Below are positions 38,713 to 47,601 of a stretch of 64,000 bases of DNA, one piece after another (position 1 is the first letter of the stretch; every line of letters begins with the position of its first letter). This DNA comes from Pseudomonas parafulva. Lineage in GTDB: Bacteria > Pseudomonadota > Gammaproteobacteria > Pseudomonadales > Pseudomonadaceae. The notes under the pieces are model-generated. The model saw nothing but the letters and a program-made list of their open reading frames with translations, did no database searches and was not told the origin of the DNA. The position numbers were made by a program, and so were the translations under genes. The stretch lies in the NCBI RefSeq assembly GCF_000800255.1, contig NZ_CP009747.1, forward strand, positions 1,488,001-1,552,000. Reading direction: 5' to 3'.

Positions 38713-39468
38713 TCAGAGAAACACCAGTTCAAAGGGTTGCAGCAGGCATTCCAGCAGCTTGGCGGACAGCACCGGCGGACGGTCGTCATCGGCCTGCAAC
38801 TGGCTGACGTGGGCAGCGATGGCTTGACGCTTGCGCGCCAGGCTGGCGTCGCTCAACTGGATCCGCCGTGCGCGTTGCCACGGCAGGCGCGGGTCATCGG
38901 CCTGCGCCCAGTGCCAGGCCCAGACCGGCACCTCGGCCAGCTCCGCACCGCGCGCCTGGGCCGCCTGGGCGCAGGCGCGGCCCACGGCGTCATGGTCGCA
39001 GTGGCCGTCCAGGCGCCAAGGACACATCAGCAGGTCGCCCGGCTGCAGCACTTGGCTCAGGTGATTGACCAGGAACGGCTCGTCGCGGGGCAGGGCGCCG
39101 TCCTTGAGGTTCAGGCGCCGCCAGTCCAGCTCGCGCAACTGCAGATCGAGCTGCTGCAGGGCATGCTGACTTTCCAGCGGACGCTGGTGGCGCAGGCGTC
39201 GCTCGCTCCAGTGCTCGGAGCCCGGATGGCTGCCCTCGCCATCGGTGGCGGAGATCAGGATCAGGTCCGGCTCACGCCCCTGGAAATAGCTGAGCAGACC
39301 GCCCGCCATGAGGATCTCATCGTCCGGATGCGGCGCCACCAGGACCAGGCGACGCCCAGGCGGACACAGCTGTTCGGGGGTGATCCACGCGGCGCGGGCC
39401 AGGTGGGCGGACTTCTGCCATTCGCTCCAAGGCGTGCCAGCGCTGGCCTGGATAAGGTTCTCGCTCAT
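38713..39468 (-). CDS. PIG-L family deacetylase
   Basis: 251 residues from ATG at 39468. The zinc site is LVLVAPHPDDEILMAGG (AHPDDE-type motif), with the third ligand expected in RLDGHCDHDAVG. The family removes N-acetyl groups from amino sugars such as GlcNAc-inositol and its mycothiol analogues. It overlaps the acyl-CoA dehydrogenase-like gene by 4 nt and is followed after 13 nt by the NodS-like methyltransferase gene. Confidence 0.9.
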   Translation of the reverse strand: MSENLIQASAGTPWSEWQKSAHLARAAWITPEQLCPPGRRLVLVAPHPDDEILMAGGLLSYFQGREPDLILISATDGEGSHPGSEHWSERRLRHQRPLESQHALQQLDLQLRELDWRRLNLKDGALPRDEPFLVNHLSQVLQPGDLLMCPWRLDGHCDHDAVGRACAQAAQARGAELAEVPVWAWHWAQADDPRLPWQRARRIQLSDASLARKRQAIAAHVSQLQADDDRPPVLSAKLLECLLQPFELVFL

Positions 39469-40508
39469 AGCTGCCAGTCTCCTGCTGGGCGCTGCGCCCG
39501 CTGTTGTCCAAGGGCTGCCAGGTCGCGCTCGGCGTGGCTCTGGCGCAGGTACACGGGTAAATCGGCGTTGAGCCGGGCGAAGTGACTGTCGCGGCAGAAG
39601 GGCGTGGCGCCCAGTGCGCGCCCGACATGGTGCAGAACCTGCTCGGCCGCCTGCTCGACCTGGGCCCGCGTGCGACGCACCTGATAACTTGCATCGGCCA
39701 CAGGGTGGGCATCGATCCACGTCGCGCACTCGCGCAGCGCGGTACGTGCCCCGAGCAAGGCGCTGTCCACCGCGCCCAGATGCGCGTGGGCATGGGCATC
39801 GGCACGGGGCGTGCGGCAATGTTCGCGCAGGTAATCGGCGATCGCTGCGGCGGCGCCGTACCAGCAGGCGGCGATGCCCGCACCGCCTTGCCAGAAGCCG
39901 GGGCGCGACAGGTACTGTCCCGGCTCGCCGACGGCAATGCCAGGGGAGTCGTCGAAGGCCAGGGTCACGCTGGCGGTGGCTGCCATGCCTTGGGCCTGCC
40001 AAGAGCCGGTAATCACGCGCTGGCTGGGATGCGACACGTCGATGGCCACCAGTTGCGGCTTCTCGTCTGCAGTCCAGGCGGTGATCAGCCCCCGGTCGAT
40101 CTGCAAGGCCCCGGAACACCAGGCCTTGGCGCCTTGCAGTCGCACCTGCTCGCCGTCCCGGGCGACGATTCGGGCCCGTGCGTCGGGCGGCTCCGCTGCC
40201 CACACGCCCCAGAGGCCATCGCCGGCCAAGTGGGCGACACCGCACTCGGCCAGAATCGCCAAGGCATCGGTATGGCCCTCGTACAGCTTGGCCAGCGCCA
40301 GGTCACAACCGCCGATGCGTGCCAGCACTTGCCAGCGTTGCAAGGTCTGGCCTTTGCCGGGCAGGGGCAGCTCATCGAGTGCCTCGGCCTGCAATGCCTG
40401 CATCAGATTGGGCAATTCAGGGTCCAGATGCAGGGCCTGGCTGCGCTCACCGAAGGCGCGCAGCAGAGACGCCAGGCGTGTTGAGTCGATGGTTGGATCA
40501 TTGTTCAT
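39465..40508 (-). CDS. Acyl-CoA dehydrogenase-like flavoprotein
   Basis: 347 residues from ATG at 40508. Weakly conserved acyl-CoA dehydrogenase fold: RWQVLARIGGCDLALAKLYEGH in the N-terminal helices, then a beta domain (LQGAKAWCSGALQIDRGLI) and a helical C-terminal half. It is shorter than typical dehydrogenases (about 380), and I cannot identify the catalytic Glu with certainty. It overlaps ligD and the PIG-L gene by 4 nt each. The activity could be that of an oxidase or a flavin-dependent modifying enzyme. Confidence 0.8.
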   Translation of the reverse strand: MNNDPTIDSTRLASLLRAFGERSQALHLDPELPNLMQALQAEALDELPLPGKGQTLQRWQVLARIGGCDLALAKLYEGHTDALAILAECGVAHLAGDGLWGVWAAEPPDARARIVARDGEQVRLQGAKAWCSGALQIDRGLITAWTADEKPQLVAIDVSHPSQRVITGSWQAQGMAATASVTLAFDDSPGIAVGEPGQYLSRPGFWQGGAGIAACWYGAAAAIADYLREHCRTPRADAHAHAHLGAVDSALLGARTALRECATWIDAHPVADASYQVRRTRAQVEQAAEQVLHHVGRALGATPFCRDSHFARLNADLPVYLRQSHAERDLAALGQQRAQRPAGDWQL

Positions 40509-42982
40509 GCGGTGGCGTCCATTCCCAGTTGCTTGCGCATGCGCGCGGTGATCGATTGGCGGGTCATGCTCATCTGCGCCCAAGGGTCGTCGAGGTCGGC
40601 CAGGCGTTCGTGCAGGTTGACGAGGGTCCACTGGTCAGCGCCTTTGAGCTGCGCCAGTTCCTCGGGCCAGATCGGCACCGACACCGCCAGTCCATCGCGC
40701 GCGCGCAAGGAATAGGCGCTGACGGTGGTCGCGCCCTGGGCATTGCGCAGGTAGTCGATGAAGATCCGACCCACCCGATTCTTCGGGCCGGACACGGCCG
40801 AAAAGCGCTCGGGGAACAGGTCCGCCATGTGTTGCACCAGGGCATGACTGAACGCCTTTACCTGCTCCCAGGATGCGCGTCGGGTGAGCGGCACCACCAG
40901 GTGCATGCCTTTGCCACCGCTGGTCTTGAGGAACACCTTCAGGCCCAGTTCCTCGAGCAAGGTGAGGGTCAGTTGGGTGGCTTCGACCATCGCTTTCCAG
41001 GGCAACGCCGGATCCGGGTCCAGGTCGAGCACCAGGCGGTCGGGCTTGTCGAAGTCCCGGGTCGTGGCGTTCCAGGTATGAAATTCCAAGGTGTTCATCT
41101 GCACGGCGCCCAGCACGCTGTCGACCCGGTTCAGCACCATGGCAGCCTGACCAGCCTGGGCTTTGTCGAACGTGCGCACGTGAGGCAGGTGCAGTTGCCC
41201 GGCATGTTTCTGGAAGAACAGCTCCCCGCTCAGCCCTTCAGGTGCGCGCACCAAGGCTACGGGGCGATCCTTGAGTTGTGGCAGCAGCCATTCGGACACC
41301 TGGGCGTAGTACTCCAGAACCTGACGCTTGGTCACGCCGGTGGTTGCATCGATGACGCGGTCCGGGTGAGTCAGGTGCAGATCGCCGAGGGCTTCGGGCT
41401 CGGCCTTGCGGCGCTTTGCAGCGGGCTTGGGCATGGGTTGTTCCAGGTCGATGGCAGTGGCTGGCTTGTCGTCGCGCAGCCCGTGGAACACCGCGTGGCG
41501 CACGATACCGTCGCGAGTCATCTGGGCGTAGGCGACCTCGGCCAGCAACCGTGGCTTGAGCCAGTGCACGCCGTGGGCCTGGGCACCGCTGGGCGGCTTC
41601 GCCAGTGCAGGCTTGGCGCTGTGCAAGGGCTTGAGCTGGGCATGGATGGTTTTCAGGGTGGCGGCGCTGAACCCGGTGCCCACTCGACCGGCGTAGCGCA
41701 ACTCGCCGCTGTCGGCGTCGTGCAGGGCCAGCAGCAGGGCACCGAAGGCCGTGCGACTGCCCTTGGGGTCGGTGTAGCCGACGATGACGAACTCCTGGCG
41801 CCGCGTGCATTTGAGCTTGATCCAGTCGCGGCTGCGCTGGCCGCTGTAGGGGCTGTCGGCACGTTTGCCGATCAGGCCTTCGAGCCCCAGACGACAGGCG
41901 CTGTCGAGCAGCGAGTCGAGCGGTTGATCGAAGTCGCCGGAGTAATGCAGCACATCGGATGCATCGTTCGCCAGGAGCTGTTGCAGCGCGTCTCGGCGCT
42001 GCGACAGCGGCACCGGGCGCAAGTCCTTGCCGCCCAGGAAGGGCAGGTCGAACAGGTAATAACGAATGGCGTGGTCGTCATCGCGGTCGAAGGCGTTTTG
42101 CAGCGCCTGGAAATCCGCGACGTCGTCATCGCCGTTGACCACCACCTCACCGTCGAGCCAGGCGCTGTCCACGGACAGCGCACGCAGGGCGTCCACCAGC
42201 CGCGGCATGCGCGCGCTCCAGTCATGGCCGTTGCGGGTGAACAGGCGCACATCCTGGCCGTCGATTCGCGCCAGAATGCGGTAGCCGTCGAATTTCACTT
42301 CATAGCGCCAGTCGCCCGCAGGCGGGGCGTCCACCAGCGTGGCCAGTTGTGGTTGCAGTATCCGGGGCAGGCTGGCTTTTTTCGCCCGGGCGGGTGTGGA
42401 CTTTGCGGTATTGCGCGTGCGCGGCGCCAGGGTGCGATCGCTGACGACGCTGTCGGGTTGGTCCTCGACGATGCTGTAGTCGTCCTCGCTACGGGCGTGA
42501 TCGTCCTCGGACTTGACCAGCATCCACTGTTCTTTCTTGCCTTCCAGGCGCGTGCGAAAAAGATTCCACGTTCCACCGAGCTTCTCCCCTTGCAGGCGAA
42601 AGCGCAGCTTGCCCTTGGCATAGGCCGCCTGCGGATCACCTTCAGGCTGCCACACGCCCCGATCCCAAACGATCACATCGCCGGCGCCGTAATGACCCTC
42701 GGGAATGTGCCCTTCGAAGTCGGCGTAATCCAGCGGATGATCTTCAACGTGTACGGCCAGGCGACGCACGCTGGGGTCCAGTGACGGCCCTTTGGGCACC
42801 GCCCAGCTCTTGAGTGCACCGTCCAGCTCCAGGCGGAAGTCGTAATGCAGGTGGCTGGCGTCGTGCTTCTGGATGCAGAAATGCAGCGCATGGTCTGCGG
42901 CTTGGCGACGGCCCTTGCCAGAGGGCTCGGGCGTGGCCTTGAAATCGCGCTTGCGCTGGTATTCCTGCAGCGGCTTGGCCAT
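40505..42982 (-). CDS. ligD: Multifunctional ATP-dependent DNA ligase D
   Basis: 825 residues in the P. aeruginosa order. A phosphoesterase domain occupies about 25-160 (HDASHLHYDFRLEL, then ADFEGHIPEGHYGAG). The ligase domain is at about 205-490, with nucleotidyl Lys230 in YEVKFDGYRI, then DGEVVV and EGLIGKRADSPY. The polymerase/primase domain is at about 530-800 (HPDRVIDATTGVTKRQVLEY, LDLDPDP, LKVFLKTSGGKGMHLVVPL). It repairs double-strand breaks with Ku, which is not in the window. It heads a five-gene run whose other members look like small-molecule enzymes. Confidence 0.96.
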   Translation of the reverse strand: MAKPLQEYQRKRDFKATPEPSGKGRRQAADHALHFCIQKHDASHLHYDFRLELDGALKSWAVPKGPSLDPSVRRLAVHVEDHPLDYADFEGHIPEGHYGAGDVIVWDRGVWQPEGDPQAAYAKGKLRFRLQGEKLGGTWNLFRTRLEGKKEQWMLVKSEDDHARSEDDYSIVEDQPDSVVSDRTLAPRTRNTAKSTPARAKKASLPRILQPQLATLVDAPPAGDWRYEVKFDGYRILARIDGQDVRLFTRNGHDWSARMPRLVDALRALSVDSAWLDGEVVVNGDDDVADFQALQNAFDRDDDHAIRYYLFDLPFLGGKDLRPVPLSQRRDALQQLLANDASDVLHYSGDFDQPLDSLLDSACRLGLEGLIGKRADSPYSGQRSRDWIKLKCTRRQEFVIVGYTDPKGSRTAFGALLLALHDADSGELRYAGRVGTGFSAATLKTIHAQLKPLHSAKPALAKPPSGAQAHGVHWLKPRLLAEVAYAQMTRDGIVRHAVFHGLRDDKPATAIDLEQPMPKPAAKRRKAEPEALGDLHLTHPDRVIDATTGVTKRQVLEYYAQVSEWLLPQLKDRPVALVRAPEGLSGELFFQKHAGQLHLPHVRTFDKAQAGQAAMVLNRVDSVLGAVQMNTLEFHTWNATTRDFDKPDRLVLDLDPDPALPWKAMVEATQLTLTLLEELGLKVFLKTSGGKGMHLVVPLTRRASWEQVKAFSHALVQHMADLFPERFSAVSGPKNRVGRIFIDYLRNAQGATTVSAYSLRARDGLAVSVPIWPEELAQLKGADQWTLVNLHERLADLDDPWAQMSMTRQSITARMRKQLGMDATA

Positions 42983-43150
42983 GACGCACTCCGGGACGTT
43001 CGCGGATCGGTCTCTGGTTGAGGCAGGCCAGGTCGGCAGAGTTCAAAAAACCGACCCGCGCCCCGACCGCTCGCTTCAGCGCAGGAAAATCTGAATTTTC
43101 CCGAGCCGCGCAGAGTCGACCGCTTGAACGCACTTGACCGGAGAGCCGTC

Positions 43151-43618
43151 ATGGCCCAAGCAGACGACGAGAAATACCGCCCCCAGGAAATCGACGACAC
43201 CGAAGACCGCATGGGCAGCATCCGTGAGCTGGACTTCAGCGAGCGCAAGGATGAACGCCGTGGGCGCGTGGGCGACGAACGCCCCGATGCCGAGGCGGAG
43301 CAGGATTTCTCCCCAGAGCGGGTCGCCGAGAGCGGCATGAGCGGGGGCGAGGCGCTGACCGAGAGCTTGCACGAGGACAACGTGACCATGGACGACCTGA
43401 GCCTGGACACGCTTTACGGCGTTCCGGGTGCCCGTGACGCCCAGGATTCGGCCGAGGATGATGGGCCCGCCGACATGAACCTGCGCGAAGTGGATGCCGA
43501 TGAGATTGCCGGTGGCAACGGCCTGGACGAAGCCGAACTGGCCCACGTCAAGCCGCTCGACGGCAAGCCGTGGACCGATGACGATTCGAACGCCGATGGA
43601 GAGCACCGCCATGAATGA
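43151..43618 (+). CDS. Acidic hypothetical protein, 155 aa
   Basis: The start at 43151 has CGGAGAG 7 nt upstream; an ATG nine codons earlier is less likely. The protein is very acidic and lacks hydrophobic segments (EKYRPQEIDDTEDRMGSIRE near the start, ending GEHRHE), so it is likely disordered. Homologues in Pseudomonas have carried vague names such as PTS HPr-related; I see no HPr fold or active His. It is divergent from ligD and overlaps the metallothionein gene by 8 nt, so the two are probably expressed together. Confidence 0.75.
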   Translation: MAQADDEKYRPQEIDDTEDRMGSIRELDFSERKDERRGRVGDERPDAEAEQDFSPERVAESGMSGGEALTESLHEDNVTMDDLSLDTLYGVPGARDAQDSAEDDGPADMNLREVDADEIAGGNGLDEAELAHVKPLDGKPWTDDDSNADGEHRHE

Positions 43619-43841
43619 GCAACGTTGCGCCTGTAACCACTGTTCCTGCACGGTTGACGCCAACGCCTTCTCCCACGACGGCAAGGCCTACTGCTGTGAG
43701 GCCTGCGCGAGCGGTCACCCGCACGGCGAGCACTGCCGCATGGGTGACTGCGGCTGCGGCGCAGCGACCCAGCCGGACGAAAAGAGCGTCGATAATGCGC
43801 TGGACGAAACCTACCCGGCGAGTGACCCGATCTCGCCGTGA
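43611..43841 (+). CDS. Bacterial metallothionein
   Basis: 76 residues with ten Cys and several His: RCACNHCSCTV, YCCEACASGHPHGEHC, then GDCGCG. This is the pattern of BmtA/PmtA-type metallothioneins that bind Zn/Cd in a zinc-finger-like fold. A 25-residue acidic C-terminal extension (PDEKSVDNALDETYPASDP) is the kind seen in Pseudomonas members. The start overlaps the preceding gene by 8 nt, with GGAGAG about 8 nt upstream. Expected role: intracellular metal buffering. Confidence 0.92.
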   Translation: MNEQRCACNHCSCTVDANAFSHDGKAYCCEACASGHPHGEHCRMGDCGCGAATQPDEKSVDNALDETYPASDPISP

Positions 43842-43856
43842 CGACGTTAGCAACCG

Positions 43857-43871
43857 TTACGCTCAGCGTAA
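43857..43871. promoter_or_regulatory. Palindrome TTACGCTCAGCGTAA upstream of mdcA
   Basis: A perfect 7+1+7 palindrome 82 nt before the mdcA start codon. It has the T-N11-A form of LysR-family sites, and malonate decarboxylase operons are often controlled by the LysR protein MdcR. It could also be part of the end of the metallothionein transcript. Confidence 0.5.
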
Positions 43872-43917
43872 TGAACTGCCGCCGTGCTTGATTGATGCCC
43901 CCCACGCCCAGGCCTAA

Positions 43918-43951
43918 GGTGACTCCACGACAGCGAATCCGTGGAGTCACC
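43918..43951 (+). promoter_or_regulatory. Perfect inverted repeat covering the mdcA ribosome-binding site
   Basis: GGTGACTCCACG (43918-43929) and CGTGGAGTCACC (43940-43951) are perfectly complementary with a 10-nt loop. The second arm contains the GTGGAG Shine-Dalgarno and ends 1 nt before the ATG at 43953. In RNA this would hide the ribosome site; in DNA it may be an operator. Confidence 0.7.
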
Positions 43952-43952
43952 T

Positions 43953-45617
43953 ATGACCACAACACAGCATCCACCGCCGCCGCAATGGTCGAGACGGCGC
44001 AGCGAAAAGCAGCGCCGTCTCGAACGGGTGCGTCACTTGGCCGAGGGCCGGGTACTGCCCAGCGAGCGGATCGTCGAGGCGCTGGAGTTGCTGATCGCCC
44101 CAGGCGACCGCGTGGTGCTCGAAGGCAACAACCAGAAGCAGGCCGACTTCCTCTCCCGCTCGCTGGCCAAGGTCGATCCCGAGCGCCTGCACGACTTGCA
44201 TATGATCATGCCCAGCGTCAGTCGCGCCGAGCACCTGGATCTGTTCGAGCGGGGCATCGCACGCAAGCTCGATTTCTCCTTCGCCGGACCGCAAAGCCAG
44301 CGCATCGGCCAGTTGCTTGAAGACGGGCTGCTCGAAGTCGGCGCTATCCACACCTACATCGAGCTCTATTCGCGCCTGCTGGTGGACCTGATCCCCAACG
44401 TGACCTTGGTGGCGGGTTTCTGCGCCGACCGGGACGGCAATCTCTACACCGGCCCGAGCACCGAAGACACGCCGGCACTGGTCGAGCCCACCGCGTTCAG
44501 CGACGGCATCGTCATCGCGCAGGTCAACCAGCTGGTCGACCGGGTGGACGACCTGCCGAGGGTGGACATTCCGGCGTCCTGGATCGATTTCGTGGTGGTC
44601 GCCGACCAGCCGTTCTACATCGAACCGCTGTTCACCCGCGACCCACGGCATATCAAGCCAGTGCACGTGCTGATGGCGATGATGGCGATTCGCGGGATCT
44701 ATGAACGTCATCAGGTGCAGTCGCTGAACCATGGCATCGGCTTCAATACCGCCGCCATCGAGCTGATCCTGCCGACCTACGGCGAGTCGCTCGGCCTCAA
44801 AGGCAAGATCTGCCGCAACTGGACACTCAACCCACACCCCACCTTGATTCCCGCCATCGAGACCGGTTGGGTGCAGAGCGTGCACTGCTTCGGCACCGAA
44901 CTGGGCATGGAGGACTACATCGCCCAGCGCCCGGACGTGTTCTTCACCGGCCGTGACGGCTCCATGCGCTCCAATCGCCTGATGTGCCAACTGGCCGGGC
45001 AGTACGCGGTGGACCTGTTCATCGGCGCCACCTTGCAAGTGGATGGCGACGGTCATTCCTCCACCGTCACGCGGGGCCGCCTGGCGGGCTTTGGCGGTGC
45101 GCCGAACATGGGCCACGACCCGCGCGGACGCCGCCATGCCACCCCCGCGTGGCTGGACATGACCGTGCCGGACACCCTGCTCGAACGCGGGCGCAAGCTG
45201 GTGGTGCAGATGGTCGAGACCTACCAGGAAGGCGGCAAGCCGACCTTCGTCGAGACCCTCGATGCGGTGGCGGTGGCGAAAAAAGCCGGCATGCCGCTGG
45301 CGCCGGTGATGATCTATGGCGACGACGTCACCCACCTGCTCACCGAGGAAGGCATCGCTTACCTGTACAAGGCGCGCAGCCTCGAAGAGCGCCAGCAGAT
45401 GATCGCGGCGGTGGCCGGCGTCACGGCCATCGGCCTGCGTCATGACCCCAAGGACACCGAGCGCCTGCGCCGCGAAGGGTTGGTGGCCTTGCCCGAGGAC
45501 CTGGGCATTCGCCGCACCGACGCCAGCCGCGAGCTGCTGGCCGCGCGCAGCATCGCCGACTTGGTGGACTGGTCTGGTGGCCTCTACAACCCGCCCGCAC
45601 GTTTCAGGAGCTGGTGA
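43953..45617 (+). CDS. mdcA: Malonate decarboxylase alpha subunit (acetyl-S-ACP:malonate ACP transferase)
   Basis: 554 residues from ATG at 43953 (GTGGAG 7 nt upstream). This CoA-transferase-like subunit swaps malonate for acetate on the acyl carrier MdcC. Family phrases: [52 protein letters not shown] and [20 protein letters not shown]. It is first of the mdcABCDEGH-madLM operon, and the stop overlaps mdcB (TGATG). The decarboxylation of malonate to acetate is a cytosolic reaction that needs no biotin in this type. Confidence 0.97.
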   Translation: MTTTQHPPPPQWSRRRSEKQRRLERVRHLAEGRVLPSERIVEALELLIAPGDRVVLEGNNQKQADFLSRSLAKVDPERLHDLHMIMPSVSRAEHLDLFERGIARKLDFSFAGPQSQRIGQLLEDGLLEVGAIHTYIELYSRLLVDLIPNVTLVAGFCADRDGNLYTGPSTEDTPALVEPTAFSDGIVIAQVNQLVDRVDDLPRVDIPASWIDFVVVADQPFYIEPLFTRDPRHIKPVHVLMAMMAIRGIYERHQVQSLNHGIGFNTAAIELILPTYGESLGLKGKICRNWTLNPHPTLIPAIETGWVQSVHCFGTELGMEDYIAQRPDVFFTGRDGSMRSNRLMCQLAGQYAVDLFIGATLQVDGDGHSSTVTRGRLAGFGGAPNMGHDPRGRRHATPAWLDMTVPDTLLERGRKLVVQMVETYQEGGKPTFVETLDAVAVAKKAGMPLAPVMIYGDDVTHLLTEEGIAYLYKARSLEERQQMIAAVAGVTAIGLRHDPKDTERLRREGLVALPEDLGIRRTDASRELLAARSIADLVDWSGGLYNPPARFRSW

Positions 45618-46462
45618 TGAAAGCGAACATGCTTGCCCCTTTGAGCCTGGCGGAGCGCCTGGCGGACCTGGCGGTGGACGCGCTGATCGACGAGGCCGAG
45701 CTGTCGCCCAAGCCCGGTCTGGTGGACCGTCGCGGCAGCGGTGCGCATGGCGACATGAACCTGGCGCTGATGCAGGCCTCGGCGCTGTCGCTGTGGCCGT
45801 GCCTGCGGCAGATGGCCGAGGCCGCGCAACGGTTTGGCCACATCGCCACGCCATTGCGCGCCGAACTGGGGCGTCTGGGGCGTGAAGGCGAAGCGGCGAT
45901 GTTGGTCACCACGGCGGGGGTGAACACCCACCGTGGCGCAATCTGGGCGTTGGGGCTGCTGGTGGCGGCGTGGGCCCTGGACCCGGCCGACAGCGACCCG
46001 CTGAGTGTGACGGCGCGGGCAGGGCGCTTGGCGCTGATCGAGGATCCTGCCGCGCCGATCGCGGACAGCCATGGCCTGCACGTGCGCCGCCGCTACGGTG
46101 TCGGCGGTGCCCGCGAGCAGGCTCAGCAGGGCTTCCCGGCGATCATCGGACATGGCTTGCCGCAACTGCTGCGCAGCCGCGCCGCCGGCGTCGGCGAGAC
46201 CCCTGCGCGGCTGGATGCCTTGCTGGCGATCATGGCCGCGCTCAGCGACACCTGCGTGTTGTGGCGTGCCGGCGAGCAAGGCCTGGCAGTCCTGCAGCAG
46301 GGCGCCCGGGCCGTGCTGGAGGCCGGTGGCAGTGCCAGCCTGGCCGGCCGTCGCCACCTGCGCGCGTTGGATGCGCGCCTGCTGCACCTCAATGCCTCTG
46401 CGGGCGGGGCCGCCGATTTGCTGGCCGCCTGCCTGTTCCTCGACAAAGCCGGGAGCCTGTGA
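45617..46462 (+). CDS. mdcB: Triphosphoribosyl-dephospho-CoA synthase
   Basis: 281 residues; ATG at 45617 with AGGAG 6 nt upstream. It makes the prosthetic-group precursor 2'-(5''-triphosphoribosyl)-3'-dephospho-CoA from ATP and dephospho-CoA. CitG/MdcB family blocks: [26 protein letters not shown] start near residue 25, then [18 protein letters not shown] and [13 protein letters not shown]. It works with MdcG to build the holo-carrier MdcC. Confidence 0.95.
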   Translation: MKANMLAPLSLAERLADLAVDALIDEAELSPKPGLVDRRGSGAHGDMNLALMQASALSLWPCLRQMAEAAQRFGHIATPLRAELGRLGREGEAAMLVTTAGVNTHRGAIWALGLLVAAWALDPADSDPLSVTARAGRLALIEDPAAPIADSHGLHVRRRYGVGGAREQAQQGFPAIIGHGLPQLLRSRAAGVGETPARLDALLAIMAALSDTCVLWRAGEQGLAVLQQGARAVLEAGGSASLAGRRHLRALDARLLHLNASAGGAADLLAACLFLDKAGSL

Positions 46463-46463
46463 C

Positions 46464-46763
46464 ATGCAAACCCTGACCTTCGAATTTCCCGCCGCGCAGC
46501 CGGGCCGGGGCCGCGCCCTGGTCGGCTGCGTCAGCTCGGGCGACCTGGAAGTCTTGATCGAGCCGGGCCAGCCGGGCCGTCTGCAGATCCAGGTGCTGAC
46601 CTCGGTCGATGGCAGCCAGGCGCGCTGGAGCCAGTTGTTCGACCGCCTGTTCCAGGGCCGCGCCTGGCCTGCGCTGAACATCGACATCCATGACTTCGGT
46701 GCCACCCCCGGCGTGGTGCGCCTGCGCCTGGAACAAGGCTTCGAGGAGATCGACCATGACTGA
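46464..46763 (+). CDS. mdcC: Malonate decarboxylase acyl carrier protein (delta subunit)
   Basis: 99 residues. The prosthetic group attaches to the Ser in the motif GCVSSGDLEVLIEP; Ser25 is the expected site by comparison with Klebsiella MdcC. It carries the malonyl and acetyl groups between MdcA and the MdcD-MdcE decarboxylase. It starts 1 nt after the mdcB stop and overlaps mdcD by 8 nt. Confidence 0.95.
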   Translation: MQTLTFEFPAAQPGRGRALVGCVSSGDLEVLIEPGQPGRLQIQVLTSVDGSQARWSQLFDRLFQGRAWPALNIDIHDFGATPGVVRLRLEQGFEEIDHD

Positions 46764-47601
46764 CCGCGAACACCTGCTGCGCAGCCGCAGCTTCGTTGAA
46801 CTGGGCGCGCGCCAGCGCGCTGGCGCCGTGCTCGATCCGGGGAGCCTGCGCGAACTGCTCGGCCCGTTCGAGCGCCTGATGTCGCCCTGGCTGCCGTTGC
46901 AGGGCATCGTGCCGCAGGCCGATGACGGGGTGGTCATCGCCAAAGGCCTGCTCAATCAGCGCCCCGCCGTGGTGGCCGCCATCGAAGGCGGGTTCCAGGG
47001 CGGCAGCATGGGCGAGGTGGGCGGTGCGAAGATCGCCGCGGCGCTGGAGTTGGCCGTGGAAGACAACCGCCAGGGCATCCCGACCTGCGCCGTGCTGCTG
47101 CTGGAGACCGGTGGCGTGCGCTTGCAGGAGGCCAACCTGGGCCTGGCGGCGATCGCCGAGATCCAGGCCGCGATCGTCGCGCTGCGCGCGCATCAGCCGG
47201 TGATCGGCGTCATCGCCGGATCCGTCGGCTGCTTTGGCGGCATGTCCATCGCCGCCGGACTGTGCAGCCATCTGCTGGTGACCCGCGAGGCGCGCCTGGG
47301 GCTCAACGGGCCGCAGGTGATCGAGCAGGAGGCCGGTATCGGCGAATACGATTCGCGCGACCGACCGTTCATCTGGAGCCTGACCGGGGGTGAGCAGCGC
47401 CATGCCAGCGGTCTGGCCGATGCCTATGTGGCCGATGACGTGGACCTTATCCGTGAGCAGGTACTGCGCCTGCTCGAACAACCCAGCGCCCGGCGTGCCA
47501 GCCGGCATGCCGAGTTCCTTGAGCGTCTGGCCCGCTTGGGGAGCGATTGCCCGCAAATGGACGCCGCCGCCGTGCGTACCCTGTATCGAGGAGAAGCCTG
47601 A
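46756..47601 (+). CDS. mdcD: Malonate decarboxylase beta subunit
   Basis: 281 residues, with GAGGAG before the ATG. Crotonase/carboxyltransferase-like fold: IEGGFQGGSMGEVGGAKIAA, LLLETGGVRLQEANLGL, IAGSVGCFGGMSIAAGLC and IGEYDSRDRPFIWSLTGG. With MdcE it decarboxylates malonyl-S-ACP. It overlaps mdcC upstream and mdcE downstream. Confidence 0.96.
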   Translation: MTDREHLLRSRSFVELGARQRAGAVLDPGSLRELLGPFERLMSPWLPLQGIVPQADDGVVIAKGLLNQRPAVVAAIEGGFQGGSMGEVGGAKIAAALELAVEDNRQGIPTCAVLLLETGGVRLQEANLGLAAIAEIQAAIVALRAHQPVIGVIAGSVGCFGGMSIAAGLCSHLLVTREARLGLNGPQVIEQEAGIGEYDSRDRPFIWSLTGGEQRHASGLADAYVADDVDLIREQVLRLLEQPSARRASRHAEFLERLARLGSDCPQMDAAAVRTLYRGEA

